Below are positions 6,557-14,355 of a stretch of 18,300 nucleotides of DNA, in pieces. A model generated the notes under the pieces. The model was given only the letters and a program-made list of their open reading frames with translations, was not told where the DNA came from and did no database searches. This DNA is from Porticoccus sp. (GTDB lineage: Bacteria; Pseudomonadota; Gammaproteobacteria; Pseudomonadales; Porticoccaceae): NCBI GenBank assembly GCA_011049795.1, contig DRHD01000079.1, forward strand, positions 1 to 18,300, written 5' to 3'. The translations under genes and the position numbers were made by a program. The first letter of the stretch is position 1. Each line of letters starts with the position of its first letter.

Positions 6557-7504
6557 TTACTTATCTTGCAGAGTATCACTCTGTTGATCCGGCTCAACCA
6601 GTTTATTTATATACGGTTGCCAATCAATGGTTTCGATAGACAACCGGTTTCGCCCCCTGCGTAACCGAATTGTAGTACTCAACCCCGATTGCTGCCCCGA
6701 TTCAGTCATGCCTACCGCCCTTAATGAGTAGGTAACACCTCGAGTGCGCGACAGAAACTCACGAGCTACCGTTGGAGGACTTGGAAGGGGCAGCCCATTC
6801 TGATGGTTGTCACGGCGCTGGTCGATGTAACTTTCCAGTGTCGGTACCGAGTCATCTGAAACAGCCATTAATACTTGTAGAGAAGCGACATCAGGGTTAA
6901 CACCCTGATTCCGCGCATAGATAGTCACGTACGGTAACATCGCCCTATAAATCTCTGGCTGCATGCCATAAACTCGCTGCAACTCATCCACACTGGTGAA
7001 CGCACTGTCCTTCGTCCCCCAGGTCATCCCTGCCGCAAAATAATCATCACTCTCTGCACCATTGAGCCGCTTTAGTTCATCTTTATCCCTATAGTCAGCA
7101 ATGGCATCAGCCAAGGCATCTGCCTGTGACTGCTCCACATCGAGGCTGTAAAATAACCGCGCCAGCAGGCCTCCCCGGGCTGCATTGATATCAATCTTGC
7201 CATTTTCATCCATTACGGTGACAAGAGCGTGACCACCTGGTAAAACCACATCAATTGTTTCTCCATCAGCCAGTAATCGATCTGTCGGTGTTCTCGATAA
7301 TAAGTTCATCATGACTAGCTGGGCTGCACCATCAGCCAAATAACGTGCTTGCGTTCCGCCCATCAGTGCCGACATGGCTTGTGTGGACTGGCGACTGGTA
7401 TAGGACAAGCCACCTGCAATCACCGTGAGCAATACAATCAACCAAAGCACAGAGATTAATGCAAAGCCGTTGGAACGCTGGGATATGGAGATGTAACAAG
7501 TCAT
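6557..7504 (-). CDS. gspK: Type II secretion minor pseudopilin GspK
   Basis: Large minor pseudopilin thought to cap the pseudopilus tip together with GspI and GspJ. It has 315 residues, the usual GspK size. The prepilin leader ends SQRSNG, cleaved before FALISVLWLIVLL. Residue +5 of the mature protein is Ser rather than Glu, which is the hallmark of GspK. The helical-domain insertion includes DENGKIDINAA (GspK family signature) and the ADAIADYRDKDELKRLNGAESDDY segment near residues 130-155, which in the family sits by the calcium site. The start overlaps the gspJ stop by one base (TAATG). Confidence 0.94.
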   Translation of the reverse strand: MTCYISISQRSNGFALISVLWLIVLLTVIAGGLSYTSRQSTQAMSALMGGTQARYLADGAAQLVMMNLLSRTPTDRLLADGETIDVVLPGGHALVTVMDENGKIDINAARGGLLARLFYSLDVEQSQADALADAIADYRDKDELKRLNGAESDDYFAAGMTWGTKDSAFTSVDELQRVYGMQPEIYRAMLPYVTIYARNQGVNPDVASLQVLMAVSDDSVPTLESYIDQRRDNHQNGLPLPSPPTVAREFLSRTRGVTYSLRAVGMTESGQQSGLSTTIRLRRGRNRLSIETIDWQPYINKLVEPDQQSDTLQDK

Positions 7505-8220
7505 TATTGTCTCACCGTTTCAGCATATAGCTGCTGACTGGCAAAACGGGGGGCCACTGCAATTTCTGGTAATTCGGTTTCAATCCCATTGTTATCAATT
7601 TCAGTGAGTGTAAAACGAATCACCTGCGGTGTGGCTTTACTGGGTTCCCACTGATCATCCCATGATTCGATACCCTGCTGATCACGGCTGTAATAGTGTA
7701 AACCACTTAACTTAACACCCTCAGTAATCACTAAACTGGAGGGCAACTGGTCTTCGTAACTGATATTTCCTTTCGCATCAATGATGATCGGTGTTCCCGG
7801 CAAATATGGCCAATAATCCATCACTAATAAGTTGCTATTTTTAGCCTCGTCCCAACGATTTTTCAAACTCCACCAATAGAGTGAACCATCATTCTTAAAA
7901 CTGGGGTAAGGTGCCAGAAATTGTAACTGCTCTCCATCACCGAGAAAGCTCATCATAGTGATACTGCTATCGCTTCTCACTCTGAGAAACCGCATATTGC
8001 TCAGGTGCTTTCGCAACAATCGAGACACCATAAACCGGTGTTCAGATAAATCCTGTTTTTCGGTAACTTTGGTCCAGGTTTGTGACGAGAGCCTAAGGGC
8101 CCCCACCAACAATACTGCGATCAGAGCCACCAACAACAACGCCACTTGGAGCTCCACCAGAGTGAACCCTCTCTTGGCTCTGCTCTTTAAAAACTCTTCC
8201 TTTTTAGAAAGCCTTATCAT
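7504..8220 (-). CDS. gspJ: Type II secretion minor pseudopilin GspJ
   Basis: Minor pseudopilin of the tip complex. Of its 238 residues, the leader MIRLSKKEEFLKSRAKRG is rather long at 18 residues. Cleavage is expected before FTLVELQVALLLVALIAVLLVGAL, with Glu5 present. The rest is a beta-rich periplasmic domain typical of GspJ (LQFLAPYPSF, LLVMDYWPYLPG, VKLSGLHYYSRDQQG, PQVIRFTLTE). The ATG overlaps the gspI stop in an ATGA. Confidence 0.92.
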   Translation of the reverse strand: MIRLSKKEEFLKSRAKRGFTLVELQVALLLVALIAVLLVGALRLSSQTWTKVTEKQDLSEHRFMVSRLLRKHLSNMRFLRVRSDSSITMMSFLGDGEQLQFLAPYPSFKNDGSLYWWSLKNRWDEAKNSNLLVMDYWPYLPGTPIIIDAKGNISYEDQLPSSLVITEGVKLSGLHYYSRDQQGIESWDDQWEPSKATPQVIRFTLTEIDNNGIETELPEIAVAPRFASQQLYAETVRQ

Positions 8221-8639
8221 GGCCGGACTCCCAGACGAATCGTTGAAATTTCCAGCTGCCTCTTTTTATTATCACCCCACTTCACAACAACTTGGTAATG
8301 GTAGGGAAGATAAATTGCCTCCAGGTCAGTGAAACCACCAGCGCCTAGCAAAGGGCTGCTTGAATCCAGCTTAAATTCCGTTACCTGAGTATTCCAGCGA
8401 TAATAATCGCCCACCATACCGGTATCTGTACCCAGAGGATTATCCTGAGCCACCAACATGGCCATTTGGGTTTCTGCAATATCGACGGCCTGAGCGTAGT
8501 CATCGACAATTCGAGTGGCACCCACTACCCCAGAAAAGATACGCAAAATAACGCTGACACAAATACCCAGCACAGCCAGTGCGACAATGACTTCCAGTAA
8601 TGAGAAACCAGCTTGCTTGCGATTAATTCTGATGAGCAA
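8217..8639 (-). CDS. gspI: Type II secretion minor pseudopilin GspI (TTG start)
   Basis: Minor pseudopilin that starts the tip complex with GspJ and GspK. The 140 residues open with leader MLIRINRKQAG, cleaved before FSLLEVIVALAVLGICVSVILR with Glu5. The periplasmic domain carries AVDIAETQMAMLV and YHYQVVVKWGDNKKRQLEISTIRL, as is usual in GspI. There is no ATG ahead of the leader. The best start is TTG at 8639, six bases behind the strong GGGAGG inside the end of gspH, giving a 17-base overlap. Confidence 0.92.
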   Translation of the reverse strand: MLIRINRKQAGFSLLEVIVALAVLGICVSVILRIFSGVVGATRIVDDYAQAVDIAETQMAMLVAQDNPLGTDTGMVGDYYRWNTQVTEFKLDSSSPLLGAGGFTDLEAIYLPYHYQVVVKWGDNKKRQLEISTIRLGVRP

Positions 8640-9078
8640 AAGCGACCTCCCCGGTTAACCAGTTAACCTCCACCGTAAAATCACCAGCATCTGATTTCAG
8701 TTGAAGGGTGCCACCATTTGAGCTGCCATCGGGATAGAAATAAATACCCGGCTGGTTGACCACTACCTCATCAGTTCCAGGCTTGATCGATATATGGATA
8801 CCCCCAGGTAAAACCACCTCATCACCATCGGGTAAGATTTGGTACTGGGCGCCATCATCCAGAGAGATAACGCCCATAGACAAACTTTGTGAAATTGCCC
8901 GGGTGCGTGTATGGCGTAGCAATGCCACCAGTTTTCGAGATTCTGTTTTTAATTCAGAACCACTGGTAGCACCCGAAAACCGGGTGGCAACAAAACCAAT
9001 AGTCAATGCCATCAAGAACATGACCACCAGCAATTCAAGTAAGGTGAAACCCTGAACTGACTGCTGACGACTCATCAT
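8623..9078 (-). CDS. gspH: Type II secretion minor pseudopilin GspH
   Basis: Minor pseudopilin that joins the tip complex to the main filament. From ATG 9078 it has 151 residues: leader MMSRQQSVQG, cleavage before FTLLELLVVMFLMALTIGFVATRF with Glu5, then a GspH-type domain (ELKTESRKLVALLRHTRTRAISQS and later FYPDGSSNGGTLQLK, typical of the GspH/FimT family). No strong Shine-Dalgarno site decides the start. A GTG at 9093 would add TEPN to the leader, and a second ATG lies at 9075. Confidence 0.9.
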   Translation of the reverse strand: MMSRQQSVQGFTLLELLVVMFLMALTIGFVATRFSGATSGSELKTESRKLVALLRHTRTRAISQSLSMGVISLDDGAQYQILPDGDEVVLPGGIHISIKPGTDEVVVNQPGIYFYPDGSSNGGTLQLKSDAGDFTVEVNWLTGEVAFAHQN

Positions 9079-9112
9079 ATTTGGCTCAGTCACTATTTAA
9101 TAAACGTGGCTA

Positions 9113-9529
9113 TTATTCCCAGCTGACTACATCAGCATCGTCGTCCTCACCACCATCCTGATTGTCCGCACCCAATGAGTAGAGGTCATAATCACTATGG
9201 TCTCCAGGAGCACGGTAAATATAGTCATTCCCCCAAGGATCGGTTCGAATCACCTTTTTCCTTAGGTAAGGGCCGTTCCAAAATCGAGTGTTTCCAGGTT
9301 TTTGAATTAGCGCTTCTAGCCCTTCCTGACCGGTTGGGTAACGCCCCACCTCTAGGTTGAATAGATCAAGTGCTGTACCAAATTCTGCAATTTGCAGGGC
9401 CGCAGCCTTGCTTTTGGAACCACCCACCTGTTTCAGTACCTGAGGGCCAACAAGACTGGCCAACAACCCCAAAATAACGAGTACAACCAGTAATTCCAAC
9501 AGGGTAAATCCGCGATGTTTGCGTTCCAT
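9113..9529 (-). CDS. gspG: Type II secretion major pseudopilin GspG
   Basis: Main subunit of the periplasmic pseudopilus that pushes cargo through the secretin. From ATG 9529 it has 138 residues: leader MERKHRG, cleavage before FTLLELLVVLVILGLLASLVGP with Glu5. The family blocks LDLFNLEVGRYPTGQEGLEAL, RTDPWGNDYIYRAPG and the acidic C-terminal calcium loop (LGADNQDGGEDDDADVVSW) are all present. A TTG at 9547 is in frame, but GGGAG lies 6 bases ahead of the ATG, which settles the start. The gene lies 29 bases after gspF and 34 before gspH. Confidence 0.96.
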   Translation of the reverse strand: MERKHRGFTLLELLVVLVILGLLASLVGPQVLKQVGGSKSKAAALQIAEFGTALDLFNLEVGRYPTGQEGLEALIQKPGNTRFWNGPYLRKKVIRTDPWGNDYIYRAPGDHSDYDLYSLGADNQDGGEDDDADVVSWE

Positions 9530-9558
9530 GAAAAACTCCCGACACAATATTCTATCTG

Positions 9559-10779
9559 TTAAAGAGGCAGCTCATTAATACTCAGGATGGCCACCAAAAT
9601 TGACATAATAATGCCACCAATCAATAGGCCCAGACCGATAATGATCAATGGTTCCAATATTGACAACATTCGCTGTGTAGCAGTGGATACCTCGTCATCA
9701 TAAATATCCGCTACTTTAATTAACATCTGATCAAGCCTACCCGTTTCTTCACCTACCTGGACCATTTGTAGAGCAAATTCGGGAAAAACCCCTGCCTCCA
9801 TTAGTGGTTCAGCTAAACCGGAACCTTCCTGCAAGCTGGCGACCACTTCATCCAGACTACTTGCCATCACTCTATTTTTCAGGCTATCACGGGCTATCTT
9901 AATGGCGGCCAGTAATGGAACGCCGCCCTTCAAGAGGGTGCCGAGGCTACGGCTCAGTCGAGCCATTTCAACTTTTTTGGTGAGGTCTCCCAACAGTGCC
10001 ATTGATAAAACACGGGCATCCCAACGCATTCGCCAAGCCTCATCCTGTTGTCGGTGTCTGACATACAGAACCAACAACACCAGCATGCCTATAAACAGTA
10101 AACCATAACTGCGCACACCATCCGCCACGCCCAAAACAAAGGCTGTACTGGCTGGCAAAGAGGCATCCATATCTTCAAAAAGTTTGGAAAACTCCGGCAG
10201 CACATAAACCATGATAATACCCAGTGACAACAATGTAACTCCGACCAAAATGGCCGGGTATAACATTGCCGACAACAACTGATTTTTAAGGGCCTGGGCT
10301 TTTTCGATATAGCGAGAAAGGTCTTCCAGGCTCCCTGCCAAGTTGCCGGATATTTCTGCGGAGCGAATAAAATTTATATAAAAATTAGAAAAATATATCG
10401 GCTGAGCCATAAGCGCTTTCGATAAGGAGTCACCGCTGCGAACAGCGTTTTGTAACTCTTCCACAAGCTCAACCATCGGCGGCAGGGATGATACCTGGCG
10501 GATGATACCCAATGCTCGATCCAGCGGCAGTCCAGCGCCCACAAGAATAGCAACCTGACGGGTAAAAGCGGCAATATCTGCGGTACCTAGCCGATTTTTT
10601 CTAAACCGCCACGCCGCTTTCTTTTTTCCTCCCCCAGAGATCGTTGCCGCCTCGGCGCTGATGGGAATTAGTCCCAGCTGCTGAATTTTTGTAATCACAT
10701 CCTGCTGGGATACAGCAGACATACTGCCCGTTTTAACCTCACCCTGATTGTTCACTGCTTTGTACTGAAAAACTGGCAA
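9559..10779 (-). CDS. gspF: Type II secretion inner-membrane platform protein GspF (TTG start)
   Basis: Polytopic inner-membrane core of the assembly platform; it couples GspE to pseudopilus growth. The 406 residues contain two T2SSF domains (about 70-190 and 270-390), each with the pattern FTRQVAILVGAGLPLDRAL or LSRSLGTLLKGGVPLLAAI. Three membrane segments lie at about 170-195, 222-242 and 372-400. The N terminus MPVFQYKA is the family norm, and it is reached only by reading TTG at 10779 as the start. GGAGG lies 7 bases ahead of it, overlapping the end of gspE. Confidence 0.96.
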   Translation of the reverse strand: MPVFQYKAVNNQGEVKTGSMSAVSQQDVITKIQQLGLIPISAEAATISGGGKKKAAWRFRKNRLGTADIAAFTRQVAILVGAGLPLDRALGIIRQVSSLPPMVELVEELQNAVRSGDSLSKALMAQPIYFSNFYINFIRSAEISGNLAGSLEDLSRYIEKAQALKNQLLSAMLYPAILVGVTLLSLGIIMVYVLPEFSKLFEDMDASLPASTAFVLGVADGVRSYGLLFIGMLVLLVLYVRHRQQDEAWRMRWDARVLSMALLGDLTKKVEMARLSRSLGTLLKGGVPLLAAIKIARDSLKNRVMASSLDEVVASLQEGSGLAEPLMEAGVFPEFALQMVQVGEETGRLDQMLIKVADIYDDEVSTATQRMLSILEPLIIIGLGLLIGGIIMSILVAILSINELPL

Positions 10780-10781
10780 TG

Positions 10782-12518
10782 TCAGGCCTCCTGTGTCACA
10801 CGTACCACTTCTTCAATGGTAGTGAGTCCCTGTAATACTTTGTGGCAACCATCCTCGAACATGGAGTGCATTCCCTCCTGTTTGGCAGCCTGTTCAATTT
10901 TTCTGGCACTGGCATGCTGCAAGATCAACTCGCGTATCGGGTCTGACATGGGTAGCATTTCAATAATGCCAACCCGACCAAGATAGCCTGTTCCACCGCA
11001 GCCCTCACATCCACGAGCATGATAGAGCTGCAATTCACCCTCAGAATGTAATTTATCCAAGCCAAACTCACGAATAAGACCTTCATTGGGACTATAGGGT
11101 TCTCGACAGTGTTCACATAACGTTCGAACCAGTCGTTGCGCCACAACCATGTTGAGGGTGGAGTTCAAGAGATAGTCCTCCACCCCCATTTCCATGAGTC
11201 GGGTAATACTACTGGCAGCATCGTTAGTGTGAAGCGTAGACAGTACCAAGTGGCCGGTCAGGGCTGACTGCACACAAATTTTAGCTGTCTCCAGATCACG
11301 CATTTCACCCACCATAATCACATCCGGGTCTTGGCGAACAATGGAGCGTAATGCGCTGGAGAAACTGAGTCCGATGGATGAGTTCACCTGAATTTGGTTG
11401 ATGCCCGCCAGGTTGTACTCTACCGGGTCCTCCACGGTAATCACTTTGCGCTCTTCCGTATTGAGGCTATTCAGTGCGGTATACAACGTCGTGGTTTTAC
11501 CACTACCCGTGGGACCGGTGACAACAATCATGCCGTGGGGCATATCCAGTGATTGCTTGAGTCGCTGACGAGCTGTATCACTAAAGCCCAAACTGGGAAA
11601 ATCTAGCGCCACTGTTTCACGATGCAGTAACCGCATCACCACACTCTCCCCATACATGGTGGGAATGGTGGACACACGAATATCCAAATCTTTCCCCTGT
11701 ACCCGCAGATTAATCCGGCCATCTTGGGGCAAGCGGCGCTCCGCAATATCCAGATCGGCCATGATTTTCACTCTGGAAATAACGGCTGGACCCATCTGCT
11801 GGGAGGGTGACGCTTCATCCCGCAACACACCGTCAATGCGATAGCGGATTTTCAATTGGTTTTCAAAGGGCTCGATATGAATATCAGATGCCCTGGCATC
11901 CACTGCTCGCTGGACAACTTGGTTCACCAATCGGATAACGGGGGCTTCACTGGCCATATCCCGAAGCTGGGCTACATCGTGCTCACTCACGTCGTCTGAT
12001 TCAGCGGTACTTCTACGGTTATCGACATCACTTTCACTGAGATAGAGCTGGGTGATGAACTTCTGAATGTCTGAACTGATGCCGACACAGGGTTTAACCT
12101 TCATTCCAGAGGCCATGGCAACTGCTCGTAACGGGTAATCTGCCACGGGGTCAGCCATCGCCAACTCCAGCACACCATCATCAACACGAACAGGGATGAC
12201 CAGCTGCTCTTTGAGGAAACGACCGGACAATTGATCTTTTAACAGGGGAGTATCGGGATAGTCGGTCGCTTTAACCAAACACTGACCTGTCACCTCAGCC
12301 ACAGCTTCTGCCATGGCTCGCTCGGACACCATCCCCAATCGAACCAACAGAGATACCAGCGATTCATCTTCCAGCTGTTCTGACTTCACCCGCTTTGCAC
12401 GAGCAAAATCCACTTCTTTGACGGCGCCAGCATCAACTAACCTGTTCTTCAGGTTCCGCTCAAATTGAGCCGTATCACCGCCTTCAATTTCAGTAGCTAT
12501 GTCCTGAATCTCTTCCAT
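10782..12518 (-). CDS. gspE: Type II secretion ATPase GspE
   Basis: Cytoplasmic hexameric ATPase that powers pseudopilus assembly. From ATG 12518 it has 578 residues. The N-terminal GspE/MshEN-type region (about 1-150) is followed by the ATPase core with Walker A GPTGSGKTT (Lys near 340), the Asp box VITVEDPVEYNL, Walker B RQDPDVIMVGEMRD (Met where Ile is commoner) and the His box GHLVLSTLHTNDA. A zinc-binding tetracysteine module follows (CEHC near 469, CEGC near 506, then GGTGYLGR). A GTG at 12542 would add 8 residues; neither start has a strong Shine-Dalgarno site. It is the first gene of the gsp operon, two bases from gspF, and is separated from the upstream mce gene by a terminator. Confidence 0.96.
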   Translation of the reverse strand: MEEIQDIATEIEGGDTAQFERNLKNRLVDAGAVKEVDFARAKRVKSEQLEDESLVSLLVRLGMVSERAMAEAVAEVTGQCLVKATDYPDTPLLKDQLSGRFLKEQLVIPVRVDDGVLELAMADPVADYPLRAVAMASGMKVKPCVGISSDIQKFITQLYLSESDVDNRRSTAESDDVSEHDVAQLRDMASEAPVIRLVNQVVQRAVDARASDIHIEPFENQLKIRYRIDGVLRDEASPSQQMGPAVISRVKIMADLDIAERRLPQDGRINLRVQGKDLDIRVSTIPTMYGESVVMRLLHRETVALDFPSLGFSDTARQRLKQSLDMPHGMIVVTGPTGSGKTTTLYTALNSLNTEERKVITVEDPVEYNLAGINQIQVNSSIGLSFSSALRSIVRQDPDVIMVGEMRDLETAKICVQSALTGHLVLSTLHTNDAASSITRLMEMGVEDYLLNSTLNMVVAQRLVRTLCEHCREPYSPNEGLIREFGLDKLHSEGELQLYHARGCEGCGGTGYLGRVGIIEMLPMSDPIRELILQHASARKIEQAAKQEGMHSMFEDGCHKVLQGLTTIEEVVRVTQEA

Positions 12519-12583
12519 AAAACCCGATTCCCAACGACTCACGTGGAAAGAACTTGCTCCACTGGTTACATAAGTGTACTCGT

Positions 12584-12612
12584 AAAATATGGTATCACTA
12601 TGACTGAGTCTA
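12584..12612 (-). promoter_or_regulatory. Candidate sigma70 promoter of the gsp operon
   Basis: In the short gap between the upstream terminator and gspE, TAGACT (12612-12607) and TATTTT (12589-12584) are spaced by 17 bases, each 4 of 6 to consensus. Some promoter is required here because the terminator at 12647-12673 ends the preceding operon. Confidence 0.35.
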
Positions 12613-12646
12613 TCTGCACTTTGCCATTTCAGCCATTCACATCCAT

Positions 12647-12673
12647 AAAAAAGCCCTGTATCAACAGGGCTTT
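12647..12673 (-). terminator. Rho-independent terminator of the propionate operon
   Basis: On the minus strand AAAGCCCTG-TTGATA-CAGGGCTTT is a 9-bp stem with a 6-base loop followed by a run of six T, the last three of the stem included. It lies about 80 bases after the mce stop. The stem also has T-rich flanks on the plus strand, so it may act weakly in both directions. Confidence 0.9.
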
Positions 12674-12723
12674 CTCACATTCAACAAGCTTCACGGGCAT
12701 ACTTAAGGCCTATCTATTCATGA

Positions 12724-12750
12724 CACCACATCTGTTCCTTACAGGTGGTG
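12724..12750 (-). repeat. Stem-loop immediately after the mce stop codon
   Basis: CACCAC/GTGGTG (12724-12729 and 12745-12750) and CTGT/ACAG (12732-12735 and 12741-12744) form a 10-pair stem with a 2-base bulge and a 5-base loop. It lies one base past the mce stop and has no T-run. It is perhaps a 3'-end stabiliser ahead of the true terminator. Confidence 0.5.
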
Positions 12751-12751
12751 C

Positions 12752-13156
12752 TTACTCCTGCTCCAGCTCAACTAACGTACCACAAAAGTCCTTGGGGTGA
12801 AGAAACAGTACCGGCTTGCCATGGGCACCAACCTTTGGCTCACCATTCCCCAACACACGGGCACCTGCCGAAACCAGTTTATCCCGTGCAGCCTGAATGT
12901 CTTCGACTTCATAACAGATATGATGCATGCCACCATCGGGGTTACGTTCAAGAAATTTCGCCACCGGCGAATTATCGCCAATGGGTAATAATAACTCGAT
13001 TTTGGTATTGGGCAATTCCACAAATACCACTCGTACGCCATGTTCAGGCAAATCATTCGACGCAGATATTTTTGCACCCAAAGCGTCACGGTAGATTGAC
13101 ACTGCCTTCTCTAAATCGGGGACGACAATAGCCACATGGTTCAGGTTTCCAATCAT
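12752..13156 (-). CDS. mce: Methylmalonyl-CoA epimerase
   Basis: Interconverts (S)- and (R)-methylmalonyl-CoA, linking propionyl-CoA carboxylase to the mutase. The 134 residues make a vicinal-oxygen-chelate (glyoxalase-fold) protein of the usual length. It starts MIGNLNHVAIVVPDLEKAV, with the metal-ligand His7. The family blocks IELLLP, NPDGGMHHICYEVEDI (His78/79), GARVLGNGEPKVGAHGKPV and FLHPKDFCGTLVELEQ (Glu130) all follow. AAGG lies about 8 bases ahead of the ATG. It is the last gene of the propionate operon, 63 bases after meaB. Confidence 0.94.
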   Translation of the reverse strand: MIGNLNHVAIVVPDLEKAVSIYRDALGAKISASNDLPEHGVRVVFVELPNTKIELLLPIGDNSPVAKFLERNPDGGMHHICYEVEDIQAARDKLVSAGARVLGNGEPKVGAHGKPVLFLHPKDFCGTLVELEQE

Positions 13157-13219
13157 TCTGTTACCTTTATTTAATCAATTTCTGTGTCATGTGGGCGCGA
13201 AATAATTCGCATTACCACG

Positions 13220-14218
13220 CTATTTTCGAAATGCATCAATGAGTGTTCTGGCGGCGATAGTCGGCGACACCCGCCCTTGGGTAACTTCTTTTTCCAGACC
13301 GGCCACCAATGATTTCACTGCGTCACTTTCTTTCAATTCTGCCAGAAGCGTATCGGCTGTTTCGCTCCACATCCAGGCGCGGGATTGTGCGGCACGACGT
13401 GCCTCTATTTCACCGGCATTTCCAAGCGCCTCACGAAACTCTTCCACCGATTGCCAAACTTCATCGACACCCTGATTCTTAAGTGCTGATAACGCCTGAA
13501 TTTTGGCCTCCCAGTGTCGGCTACGAGGATGAAGGAAATGCAATGCCATACCGTAATCAGCCACGGTACGATCGGCCGCCGCCTGTTGGTCGCCATCAGA
13601 CTTATTGACCAGCACCAAATCTGCCAGCTCCATAATGCCGCGCTTGATACCCTGCAATTCATCACCACCCCCTGGCAGCAACATCAGCAAAAACATATCG
13701 GTCATCTCTGCCACGGCCGTTTCCGACTGCCCCACCCCAACTGTTTCGACAAAAATAACATCGAAGCCAGCGGCCTCGCACAGCAACAAGGTTTCTCGGG
13801 TACGACGGGTGACGCCACCCAGTTTTTTCCCGGCGGGTGATGGACGAATAAACGCACTGGGGTTTCTGGACAGGGTTTCCATCCGGGTCTTATCGCCGAG
13901 AATAGACCCACCACTGATGGCAGATGTGGGGTCTACTGCTAGTACCGCGACACGATGGCCCTGACCTATAACATAATTTCCGAAAGATTCGATAAAGGTG
14001 GATTTCCCCACCCCCGGCACACCAGAAATCCCCAACCTTATGGAGTTTCCAGTATGAGGCATGATGAGCTCCAATAACTGGGACGCCTGTTCTCGATGAC
14101 CTGGGCTGGTAGATTCAACCAAGGTAATACCCTTGGCCAAGGCCCGGCGGTCACCGCACAGGATACTCTCTGCGAGTTCCTCCGGGATCATCGATACGGT
14201 CATCTGCGGTACGCTCAT
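13220..14218 (-). CDS. meaB: Methylmalonyl-CoA mutase-associated GTPase MeaB (ArgK family)
   Basis: G3E/SIMIBI-type GTPase that guards B12 loading and protects methylmalonyl-CoA mutase from inactivation. The 332 residues fit the family. Motifs are Walker A GVPGVGKST (66-74), AVDPTSAISGGSILGDKTRM (switch region), IRPSPAGKKLGGVTRRTRE, VETVGVGQSE (switch III/Walker B region) and the guanine-specifying NKSD. Older annotations call this family ArgK or LAO/AO transport ATPase; the neighbouring mutase, carboxylase and epimerase genes make the MeaB role clear. ATG 14218 has only a distant GGAG; Met6 and Met10 are alternatives. Confidence 0.95.
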   Translation of the reverse strand: MSVPQMTVSMIPEELAESILCGDRRALAKGITLVESTSPGHREQASQLLELIMPHTGNSIRLGISGVPGVGKSTFIESFGNYVIGQGHRVAVLAVDPTSAISGGSILGDKTRMETLSRNPSAFIRPSPAGKKLGGVTRRTRETLLLCEAAGFDVIFVETVGVGQSETAVAEMTDMFLLMLLPGGGDELQGIKRGIMELADLVLVNKSDGDQQAAADRTVADYGMALHFLHPRSRHWEAKIQALSALKNQGVDEVWQSVEEFREALGNAGEIEARRAAQSRAWMWSETADTLLAELKESDAVKSLVAGLEKEVTQGRVSPTIAARTLIDAFRK

Positions 14219-14261
14219 TTGAATTGTCTATCTCCAGCGATCGGGTCATGGCTGAGAATAT

Positions 14262-14303
14262 TGTACCTTTTACATGGTACCTTCCACACAGCACCTTCCA
14301 CAT
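14262..14303. repeat. Three imperfect 14-bp tandem repeats between pccA and meaB
   Basis: On the minus strand the units are ATGTGGAAGGTGCT (14303-14290), GTGTGGAAGGTACC (14289-14276) and ATGTAAAAGGTACA (14275-14262), with no spacer. They fill part of the 137-base gap ahead of meaB. No known element matches. Confidence 0.6.
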
Positions 14304-14355
14304 TGAACAAGGGTCAGCCTTTGAACCCACCAATCGAGAATAACAGATTTATTTT

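Noticed and set aside
9530..9547. TTG start at 9547 for gspG
   Set aside because: ATG 9529 has GGGAG at 6-base spacing and gives the usual short prepilin leader.
2035..12518. Type IV pilus assembly locus instead of type II secretion
   Set aside because: GspK without Glu5, GspG with its acidic calcium loop, the GspL/GspM pair and the lipoprotein secretin are type II features; PilB/PilC/PilQ-specific features and a prepilin peptidase are absent.
12745..13131. Plus-strand 128-codon open frame across the epimerase
   Set aside because: Antisense shadow of mce, whose family signature is unambiguous; the peptide shows no domain.
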